NCBI GenBank assembly: GCA_016177165.1 | Contig: JACOVT010000068.1 | Span: 1 to 19,345 of the forward strand | DNA length: 19,345 nucleotides | Origin: Microcaldota archaeon | GTDB taxonomy: Archaea; B1Sed10-29; JACOVT01 | Reading direction: 5' to 3' | In this document: in pieces, positions 13,533 through 19,345 of the stretch | Position numbering within the stretch: the first letter of the stretch is position 1 | How the letters are laid out: every line of letters begins with the position of its first letter | Translations under genes and position numbers: made by a program | Notes under the pieces: generated by a model | Seen by the model: only the letters and a program-made list of their open reading frames with translations | Database searches by the model: none | Told to the model about the DNA's origin: nothing

Positions 13533-14808
13533 CCCCTCCGCTCCTCTTCTTGTAGACGACTATGATAAAGGCCAGCACTACCAGCAGGCCTCCGACAAGA
13601 ACCCAGTTTACCCCGGCGCCCTCGCGGGAGACGCACTTGCCACCCTTCTCAACTCCCGCTGTGCAGGCGCACTTGCTCCCGTCCCACGACCTGTCAGCCG
13701 AGCATTTGGGCGGCCAACTCCCGATCTTTCCGCGCAGGAATGAGAGTTTCTCGCCGGCCTTGTCAAGGGAATCGCCAGCAAGGGAATAGCTGGCAGCGTC
13801 GTAGTGCTCGCGCGCTTCTTTCAGCAGGTTTTCGGCTTCCTTGAATGCGTTGTCGAAGCTCGGGTCTATCGAGTCCCTCTTTGAGACGAGCTCCGAGTAG
13901 TTGTTAGTCATGTTGATTATCCTTTCAGCCACCTGCTTGCGTATCACTTCCTCTGCGGCATTCTGTAGCCGCTTGTCGAACCTTATCATGAATTGCTGGG
14001 CGTTGGAAGATAGCGTCTCAAAGAAGGCGTTCACGACGTTACGGTTTTGCCTGACGTCGTCCTCAAGCCTTGTTATGTCGGCGCTGAGGCTCAGCGTCAC
14101 CGCGTTTATCACGCCATTAGCCACCGTACGGTCAATCTCGCCCGATTGGGTCTTCCCATTCACCTCTGTTATAAAGTCCGTGGATGATGTTGACGCGCTG
14201 CGCAGCGACTCTATGAAGCTCTCCTCGCCAGAGAAGAAGGAGGCAAAAGCCGACCTCGTTGTCTCTATATCCGGGTGCGCGGTTATGTGCGATATTATGC
14301 CGCGCAGCGTGATTATCTGGGACCTCAGGGAAGACGACCTGCTCACCACGTTCTCCAAGGAACTCTTGTAGCCTTCCTTCTCCGAAAGCGTGACGTTTTG
14401 CAGCTGCGGCTCCCAAATGCTGGTGAACTGGCTAAGCTTGGTTTCGAACTCGCCCTGCACCCTTTGGGTCAGCGAAAGCGTGTTGGAAAGGAAGTCCGAG
14501 ACCTCGCGTTTGGTGGCAAAGAAGTTGGCAAGATAGTGCGTCTCTACCTGTTCCTGAGACTCTTCGCCCGACACCACGGCGCCTGTTTCTGAATTGATGA
14601 CCACCATCGTGTAGACGTCGCCCAGGTAGTATATCTCTGCAACCCAGTAGCTGGTGCTGCCGCTCAGCACCTGAACATTGGGCTTAATGTCTATGGACTC
14701 GCTCTGGTCCTTGTACCCTGATGCCGTATTGACGGCGTCGTCAACGCTTATTGCCGCGAGAGCCACCCCTGAAAGGAGCAGCAGTACAACAAAAGCTATA
14801 AGCTTCAT
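13477..14808 (-). CDS. membrane-anchored coiled-coil surface protein with PepSY-like N-terminus
   Basis: This 443-residue protein has a signal peptide (1-18). A PepSY-like segment follows (about 20-80, with YWVAEIYY and VVINSETGAVVSG). A long helical extracellular region, probably with coiled-coil segments, spans about 85-360. A small cysteine cluster (C369, C380, C382, C392) resembles an EGF-like or disulfide-knotted module, and a membrane helix (401-418) and basic cytosolic tail end the protein. The ATG overlaps the AlaRS stop (ATGA, 14808-14805), indicating translational coupling. Its own 3' end overlaps the Ig-like surface protein gene. The two surface proteins may work together, for example as an envelope complex, but nothing in the sequence names the function. 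Confidence 0.75.
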   Translation of the reverse strand: MKLIAFVVLLLLSGVALAAISVDDAVNTASGYKDQSESIDIKPNVQVLSGSTSYWVAEIYYLGDVYTMVVINSETGAVVSGEESQEQVETHYLANFFATKREVSDFLSNTLSLTQRVQGEFETKLSQFTSIWEPQLQNVTLSEKEGYKSSLENVVSRSSSLRSQIITLRGIISHITAHPDIETTRSAFASFFSGEESFIESLRSASTSSTDFITEVNGKTQSGEIDRTVANGVINAVTLSLSADITRLEDDVRQNRNVVNAFFETLSSNAQQFMIRFDKRLQNAAEEVIRKQVAERIINMTNNYSELVSKRDSIDPSFDNAFKEAENLLKEAREHYDAASYSLAGDSLDKAGEKLSFLRGKIGSWPPKCSADRSWDGSKCACTAGVEKGGKCVSREGAGVNWVLVGGLLVVLAFIIVVYKKRSGGGGKAEQQPAYAYFGNTPK

Positions 14809-17537
14809 TTTTTCATCCTTCCGAGTTTCTCCAAGACCGCTGCGTAGGCTGCCCCGCTCTTGTCTTGCAATGGGCCGCCGCCCTTAAATTCATTACCCCT
14901 GCCTCCGGCACCCCCGCCCATGACCACCGCGGCCAGTTTTGCAAGCGACCCAACGTCCACGCTCGACCTGCCACTCCCACGAGCGAACACCACTCCCTTT
15001 CCTATCAGCACGCAGTAGCCGTTCTCCTCAGTCAACTTGTCGCCCATTTCCTGCAGCACCCGCATGTCACCAGTGTCAACGAGCTGCACGGGCTCGTCCA
15101 CTACGGTCAGGAACCGCTTGCGCAGCTGCTCGAGCCGCTTGCCCTCCTTCCTCCATTCCACGACCAGCCTTTCGATGCCCGCGGGGACCGCCTTGCCCGG
15201 TTTTCCGCCAAGCTCAGCGACCTGTTTGCGGACAGCGGCAAGCTTTTCCTTCCAAGACGCCAGCTCGTTCTTGGCGTTGAGCTTCTCCTCCCTTTTGGAC
15301 TTTTCCACCAAGTCGCGGCCTGCCACCAACTCGAACCGGATCACTCCATCCTGTATCTTTTTCACGCCAATGATCCTGATATCTCCGACCTCGCGAGCGC
15401 TGTGGCAATGGGTCCCGCCGCAACACTCGGTGTCAAAACCACTCACATCAACAACGCGCACGACGCGCGCTGGCGCAATGCCGCCCTGATAGAGTGAGAA
15501 CCCATACCTGCTCTCGGCAGCGTGCCTCTCCATTTCTGTCACGCTTACTTTCGTGCCTTTCTTGACAACATCATTGGCGAGTTTTTCTATCTTAGCAACC
15601 TGCTTTTGTGAAGGCAGCTCGTAATGCGTGACGTCAAGCCTCGCTTTTTCCGGCGTCTTCTCCGCCCCTGCCTGCCAGGCGTGGGAACCCAGCACTTTCC
15701 GCACCGCGCCGTTGACTATGTGCACAGCCGTATGGTGCCTCATCAACCGCTTGCGCCGCTTCTCGTCAACCTTGCAGGCAACCTGCGAACCTGCCAAAAT
15801 GCCGGCAACATTCTCCAGCTGGTGTAATACGACGCCGCTCGTCTTTGAAACATGCAACACCCGCTTTCCTGCGATGAACCCGAGGTCGCACTGCTGCCCG
15901 CCGCCTTCCGGGTAGAAAGCCGTCTTGTCAAGGATGGCATAGTGCTTGCCATCATCTGTCAAGACTTTAATTACGCGTGCGGTAAACTCGAACTCGCTTG
16001 GCGACGTGTAGTATAGCGGCACTGTCTGCGGCAGCCCGCCAACATCTATTGACTTTTTTGGCTTGATTTCAACCCTTTCGTGCCGCGAAGTCATCGAGGT
16101 GTAAAAGTCGCCGGGAATCTCGGCGCGCTTGCCTTCCTTGCGCGCCACCTCGTGGATAAGCTCGGGAGTTATGCCGTGCGACTCGTAAAGCGTGGTAAGA
16201 GTAGCGTTGTCAAACCTTGCCGACCTTGACAATTGCTGCGACACGAGTTTCCGGCTCTTCAGCGAGGTCTCCCTAAACTTTGCCTCCTCAACGCCGACAA
16301 TCTTGCCGAGCGCAGGCAAAGATTCAGCCAGCTCGGGAAACACTGGCTTGAGGTAGCGGGCGTGCATTCCAGCCACGTCCTTCACCGAGAATGGGAACTC
16401 GTGCTCATCGATGAACGACAACGCCCGCCGCAGGATGACCCTCAAGTTGTACCCGCCGCCAGCGTTGCTGGGAATGCCGCCGTCAGCAATGGCAAACGCG
16501 AGCGAGCGGGCGTGGTCACAAACAGCATAGAGGGCCTGCAGCGGCTCTATCTGCTGCCGCAAGGAAGCCGAATCAACCCCCAACTTTGCCGCAACCTGCT
16601 TCCACGCCAACTCAACGTCCGGCGCCTCGTCAATATTAAGCGAGCCAGCAATGCGCGCGAACCCGCCAAACAGCTTCGCATCAACCTTAACGCCGGCGTT
16701 CCTCTTCATCTTCTCTATAACCGGCCCGAAAGCCGCATCGTAAATAGTCGGCGTAGAGTTAGACAGCCAGACCAGCCGCTCGTGGCCCCACCCAACGTCG
16801 ATTACCTTAAGGTCCAACGGGCCAAAACCATTGGGCGTTGCGGTAAACTCGGAAAACACGTTGTTTACGGTCTCCACGCCCCCAACGAACGCCTCGAGGC
16901 AGGAACCGAACATCGAGAAGTCGGGCATTGCCCACACGTCCTCCACGTACGTCAGGCGTTCCGGGTCAACGCCCATCACTTTTGTCAGGAACTCGTAATT
17001 GTACCCGATGCATTCCTTTTTCCAGTAACCCGTGCGCGGGTAACCGAACGAGTGTTGCCCGGTCATGACAAAACTGGTCAGGTGCCTTCCCGTCACGCCG
17101 ACGTTGGGTATGTCGCCAAAGCGCAGGCACGCCTGAGGAACGATGAGCTTGTCAGCCGGATAGTCGAACGCCATCTTGCCATTCTCCAGCCGCTGGAAGT
17201 CGACAATGCTGGCTATGGTAAAATACAGGTCCTCGCGCCAGCGGCAGATGGTCGGGTAACGCGGAATGCTCTCGTGCCCCTGCGAGCGGAAGTACTTCTC
17301 GAACTGTTTCCACATTTCTATGTAGTCCAGCCTCTTTCGCGTAACAGGCCTGTCGAGGAAGTCATAGTCCGAGCAGGGCGGGTCGCCGCACCTTTTTCTT
17401 TCAGGATCAAGCGTCCAGAAGTTCTTCCCACAACCACCGCAAGCCTTGCGGGCAAACCCTTTCTCTTGCAGGCCTGCGTCGTAATACTTCTTCCAGTCGC
17501 GCGCGAACGTCTGGCGCAGCTCTTTCTTTGAAAGCAT
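14805..17537 (-). CDS. alaS: Alanyl-tRNA synthetase (archaeal type)
   Basis: This 910-residue class II synthetase charges tRNA-Ala and clears mischarged Ser/Gly-tRNA. The N-terminus has an archaeal zinc-binding insert (C33-x2-C36 ... C50 ... C55). Motif 2 is CRWREDLYF (98-106) and motif 3 is GGGYNLRVILRR (360-371). The editing domain carries HHTAVH (601-606) and CCGGTH (705-710), so its four metal ligands are present. A C-terminal C-Ala domain ends with glycine-rich GGGAGGRGNEFKGGGP. The frame is open 57 codons further upstream, but the ATG at 17537 matches the family start and has a TATA element 27.5 nt upstream. The stop overlaps the next gene by 4 nt, so AlaRS leads an operon with two surface-protein genes. 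Confidence 0.97.
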   Translation of the reverse strand: MLSKKELRQTFARDWKKYYDAGLQEKGFARKACGGCGKNFWTLDPERKRCGDPPCSDYDFLDRPVTRKRLDYIEMWKQFEKYFRSQGHESIPRYPTICRWREDLYFTIASIVDFQRLENGKMAFDYPADKLIVPQACLRFGDIPNVGVTGRHLTSFVMTGQHSFGYPRTGYWKKECIGYNYEFLTKVMGVDPERLTYVEDVWAMPDFSMFGSCLEAFVGGVETVNNVFSEFTATPNGFGPLDLKVIDVGWGHERLVWLSNSTPTIYDAAFGPVIEKMKRNAGVKVDAKLFGGFARIAGSLNIDEAPDVELAWKQVAAKLGVDSASLRQQIEPLQALYAVCDHARSLAFAIADGGIPSNAGGGYNLRVILRRALSFIDEHEFPFSVKDVAGMHARYLKPVFPELAESLPALGKIVGVEEAKFRETSLKSRKLVSQQLSRSARFDNATLTTLYESHGITPELIHEVARKEGKRAEIPGDFYTSMTSRHERVEIKPKKSIDVGGLPQTVPLYYTSPSEFEFTARVIKVLTDDGKHYAILDKTAFYPEGGGQQCDLGFIAGKRVLHVSKTSGVVLHQLENVAGILAGSQVACKVDEKRRKRLMRHHTAVHIVNGAVRKVLGSHAWQAGAEKTPEKARLDVTHYELPSQKQVAKIEKLANDVVKKGTKVSVTEMERHAAESRYGFSLYQGGIAPARVVRVVDVSGFDTECCGGTHCHSAREVGDIRIIGVKKIQDGVIRFELVAGRDLVEKSKREEKLNAKNELASWKEKLAAVRKQVAELGGKPGKAVPAGIERLVVEWRKEGKRLEQLRKRFLTVVDEPVQLVDTGDMRVLQEMGDKLTEENGYCVLIGKGVVFARGSGRSSVDVGSLAKLAAVVMGGGAGGRGNEFKGGGPLQDKSGAAYAAVLEKLGRMKK

Positions 17538-17560
17538 ATGACACCACAACTCCTGCAAGT

Positions 17561-17568
17561 TATTTAAG
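17561..17568 (-). promoter_or_regulatory. TATA box of the AlaRS operon
   Basis: CTTAAATA on the minus strand is centred 27.5 nt before the ATG at 17537. This argues against the longer open frame as the true N-terminus, because the promoter would lie inside it. The remaining gap up to 17641 shows no other clear feature. Confidence 0.55.
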
Positions 17569-17641
17569 GATGGCGCCAGCCATAATGCAGCGGCAGCCCC
17601 GACAGCAGGCTCGAACAACGTTGCGCTGTGACAAAAGAACC

Positions 17642-18166
17642 TTATTCTATTTTCTCGAAAAATATTTCGCCCACTATCATGTCTGGAAAAATGCGCACGG
17701 GCGTCCACGCCTTGTTCATTATGCCAAACTGGAAGTCGCCCTCAAAACCAGGAGTGAGCGAGCCGGCCCAACTCGCTGCCGGAAAGAAAAGCAGGCCCAT
17801 CTTGATGAGGGCGCTCTTGGGCTGGAAACGCCCAACGAGATCGTCCGGGAGCTTGAAGTATTCCTTTGAGACGCCGAACACCAGGTCGTCCGGGTGGATG
17901 GTGAAGTCTGGGTTGTTTAGGTATTCTTCAGTGTAATCGTGCCAGACAAAGTTGCGACCGTCCGGCATCAGCTTCTCGTAACGCGCAGGGTTGTCCCACT
18001 TGCGCGAGTCGATGTGAGTGTGGGCGTAGTACTGGAACGTGGAAAACTTGTCACTCAGATGGACGTCCAAGCTCGTCACGCCGATCGACGGTTCTCTGAC
18101 CCCTTTTATGATGAGGTCGCCCTTTGCAAGCCGCTCCTTGATCGATTTGCCTGACAAGATGGACAT
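17642..18166 (-). CDS. dCTP-deaminase/dUTPase-fold protein, catalytic Glu absent (copy 2)
   Basis: This 174-residue protein has the family layout: SLDVHLSDKF (32-41), LPDDLVGRFQPKS (106-118), the turn TPGFEG (138-143) and an ending PxxxVGEIFF. Comparison from memory with E. coli Dcd shows three changes. The essential Glu (E138, in VLEF) is replaced by G148. R115 becomes K122, while S111 is kept as S118. The protein also stops right after the last strand, lacking the C-terminal lid. Deaminase activity is therefore doubtful; nucleotide binding, dUTPase-like activity or an oligomer partner role remain possible. It follows copy 1 by 8 nt with a GGGTG before its ATG. The two align over all 174 residues without gaps, about 57% identical by hand count. 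Confidence 0.8.
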   Translation of the reverse strand: MSILSGKSIKERLAKGDLIIKGVREPSIGVTSLDVHLSDKFSTFQYYAHTHIDSRKWDNPARYEKLMPDGRNFVWHDYTEEYLNNPDFTIHPDDLVFGVSKEYFKLPDDLVGRFQPKSALIKMGLLFFPAASWAGSLTPGFEGDFQFGIMNKAWTPVRIFPDMIVGEIFFEKIE

Positions 18167-18174
18167 GTTACACC

Positions 18175-18699
18175 CTATTCTATCTTTTCAAAGAAGACTT
18201 CGCCGATTACCATTCCTGGATATATCCTTACGGGCAAGCGGCCGTTGTACACAATCGGGAACTGGAAGTCGCCCTCAAAACCAGGGGTCAGCACGCCGCT
18301 CCACGATGCGGCAGACTCGAACATGACGCCTATCTTTGTCAGCGTGGACTTGAGGTAAAACCTTCCTATTATGTCGTCAGGCAGTTTCAGGTATTCCTTT
18401 GTGGTGCAAAGCGTCGGATCCTGAGGGTAGATTATATACGGGTCTTGCCCGACATACTCTGTCGTGTAGTCGTGCCTGATTTCCATCCGGCCATCTGGGA
18501 GCATTTTCTCGTAGCGCGTAGGGTTCTTGTACTCCTTGATGTCTATGACCGGGTTTGCCGTGTACCTGAACTCGGTGAACCTGTCTCCCAAATGGATGTC
18601 AAGGCTCGCCACTCCGATAGATGGTTCTTCCACACCACGCACTACTATGTCGCCCTTGGCGATCCGATCGCGTATCGACTTGCCCGACAGTATTGCCAT
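18175..18699 (-). CDS. dCTP-deaminase/dUTPase-fold protein, catalytic Glu absent (copy 1)
   Basis: This is the first gene of the tandem pair, also 174 residues (MAILSGKS start). Conserved elements are SLDIHLGDRF (32-41), LPDDIIGRFYLKS (106-118), TPGFEG (138-143) and the closing VIGEVFFEKIE. The position of the E. coli catalytic Glu is P148, and the Arg of the RSSLAR motif is K122. No C-terminal lid is present. Since both copies share these changes, they arose before the duplication and are not recent decay. The open frame extends 19 codons upstream, but that would run past the promoter, and copy 2 begins at the same residue. The TATA box is about 32 nt upstream, giving a short leader that contains GGTAGG. 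Confidence 0.8.
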   Translation of the reverse strand: MAILSGKSIRDRIAKGDIVVRGVEEPSIGVASLDIHLGDRFTEFRYTANPVIDIKEYKNPTRYEKMLPDGRMEIRHDYTTEYVGQDPYIIYPQDPTLCTTKEYLKLPDDIIGRFYLKSTLTKIGVMFESAASWSGVLTPGFEGDFQFPIVYNGRLPVRIYPGMVIGEVFFEKIE

Positions 18700-18727
18700 C
18701 CTACCGAAACAATTCTGCAAATTGCTG

Positions 18728-18736
18728 TTTAAATAA
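18728..18736 (-). promoter_or_regulatory. TATA box of the dCTP-deaminase-like pair
   Basis: TTATTTAAA on the minus strand is centred about 32 nt before the ATG at 18699. It is the only promoter here that would leave a short (about 6-nt) leader. It lies back-to-back with the HIT gene promoter about 50 nt away. Confidence 0.55.
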
Positions 18737-18779
18737 CATATCACAGCCTGTGACACTAACTCAGGGGGGCTGCCGCAGG

Positions 18780-18786
18780 TTAAATA
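18780..18786 (+). promoter_or_regulatory. TATA box of the HIT-family gene
   Basis: TTAAATA is centred 27 nt before the GTG at 18810, again at the leaderless distance. A run of six G residues lies about 10 nt upstream (18764-18769). Confidence 0.55.
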
Positions 18787-18809
18787 GCCCGGAACAGCTA
18801 GTATCCCTT

Positions 18810-19228
18810 GTGAAAAAGGGATCTTGCAGCTTTTGCGACTACCGCGACCGCAAGGCGGTGATATACTCTGACAGCGAGTGCTACGCCGCCGTGAGCTACC
18901 GGCCCATAAATGACTACCACGCGCTCATCATACCAAAGCAGCACTACGTCAGCCTTACGGACCGCCTGACGAGCTGGCCGCCCACCTTTTCCTAACCACG
19001 AAACGCGTCTCTGCCGCGCTGCGCAAGGCTTGCAAGCCAGACGCAGTGACGCACATCTCGGACGACGACATCTCCAAGATGGATTTGAACGAGGTCGAGC
19101 ACTTCAAGATCCACGTCATTCCCCGGTTCCGAAACGACCGCGTTTCCCTGTCATGGGGGCGCGGGCCCGAACCAGGAATAGCCGCGCGGGCCAAAACAGC
19201 CAGCGAAATAAAGCGGTTCCTGAAGTGA
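18810..19228 (+). pseudogene. HIT-family nucleotide-binding protein, frameshifted, with His-to-Lys change in the HIT triad
   Basis: Two frames together encode one 139-residue HIT protein. Frame 1, from GTG 18810, gives zinc-type C6-S-F-C9, then YHALIIPKQH and SLTD, and stops at 18994. The continuation (DELAAHLF... to the stop at 19226-19228) is in another frame. Adding one base after CGCCT (about 18963-18967) joins them as SLTDRL-DELAAHL, so a 1-nt deletion is the simplest cause. In the HIT motif the sequence reads H-F-K-I-H-V-I. The middle histidine, the catalytic nucleophile of the superfamily, is Lys. This may be a decaying gene, a sequencing error, or a non-catalytic homologue made by recoding. 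The promoter looks intact and the remainder of both halves is well kept. Confidence 0.75.
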
Positions 19229-19273
19229 TCCGGCAGAGCCAATTATTTTAGTATTTATCCCAAAATAGGAGAC

Positions 19274-19283
19274 ATTTATATAC
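19274..19283 (+). promoter_or_regulatory. TATA box of the gene leaving the window
   Basis: ATTTATATAC is centred about 26.5 nt before the GTG at 19305. The preceding AT-rich stretch (about 19240-19265) also contains TTATTTTAG, which may end HIT transcription. Confidence 0.6.
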
Positions 19284-19304
19284 TAGTGTCGTTTTAATAT
19301 AATC

Positions 19305-19345
19305 GTGAAACTAAACAAAACGGAACTTTTGGTGCTCAAGATACC
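19305..19345 (+). CDS. 5' end of a gene, possibly a winged-helix regulator (partial)
   Basis: GTG at 19305 opens a frame reading MKLNKTELLVLKI up to the window edge. The leaderless-spaced TATA box supports it as a true start. The opening resembles the first helix of archaeal winged-helix regulators of the TrmB or MarR kind, but 13 residues cannot decide this. Confidence 0.4.
   Translation, partial: MKLNKTELLVLKI

Noticed and set aside
16233..17531. 432-codon open frame on the plus strand opposite AlaRS
   Set aside because: It is antisense to the conserved N-terminal half of AlaRS, has no promoter at the leaderless distance, and resembles no protein.
17538..17708. 57-codon N-terminal extension of AlaRS
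   Set aside because: The family begins at MLSKKEL. The TATA box at 17561-17568 lies inside the extension, and the extension's composition is unlike AlaRS.
18700..18756. 19-codon upstream extension of dCTP-deaminase-like copy 1
   Set aside because: It would include the TATA box region, and the tandem copy starts at the equivalent of the ATG at 18699.
1..19345. CRISPR arrays, insertion sequences, rRNA
   Set aside because: No evenly spaced direct repeats, transposase motifs or rRNA-like stretches were seen. The only mobile element recognised is the intein.

Overview
The window is almost certainly archaeal. It carries an archaeal-type alanyl-tRNA synthetase, translation factors aIF2-beta and aIF1A, a DUF424 protein, an MCM replicative helicase (with an intein) and an archaeal presenilin-family protease. 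Nearly every transcription unit has a TATA box centred about 24-28 nt before its start codon, which implies leaderless mRNAs. GC content is moderately high, genes are densely packed, GTG starts are frequent, and several surface proteins are of unrecognised families. This looks like a DPANN-type or related euryarchaeal lineage, for example Micrarchaeota or Diapherotrites, but the lineage is inference. No CRISPR array, transposon, rRNA or convincing tRNA was seen. No gene-free stretch exceeds about 110 nt.

Layout. 1-113: possible tail of an upstream gene and a T-tract. 114-1162 (+): endonuclease III and a small unknown protein, whose end overlaps the end of a 4-TM membrane protein (1152-1652, -). 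1703-6080 (+): two tandem paralogous lipoproteins built from a lamin-tail domain, a HExxH metallopeptidase-like domain with six invariant cysteines, and a C-terminal Ig-like domain. The second copy has an extra Ig-like domain. The first of them and the membrane protein diverge from one TTTAAA element. 6170-6394 (+): a three-cysteine ferredoxin. 6421-7783 (-): aIF2-beta, DUF424, aIF1A and a small cupin, in transcription order. 7814-8587 (-): a basic orphan with an internal repeat. 8610-12710 (-): MCM with a 379-residue intein in its Walker A loop, followed by the presenilin-type protease.

12771-17537 (-): AlaRS followed by two overlapping genes for membrane-anchored surface proteins. 17642-18699 (-): two tandem dCTP-deaminase-fold proteins that lack the usual catalytic glutamate. 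18810-19228 (+): a HIT-family gene broken by a one-base frameshift. 19305 onward (+): start of a gene that leaves the window.

Functionally the window mixes core information processing (translation initiation, tRNA charging, replication, base excision repair) with cell-surface functions (lipoproteins, Ig-like and coiled-coil membrane proteins, intramembrane protease) and nucleotide-binding folds that look repurposed or decaying. The strongest candidates for something undescribed are the LTD-zincin lipoprotein pair with its bidirectional promoter, and the dCTP-deaminase-like pair.
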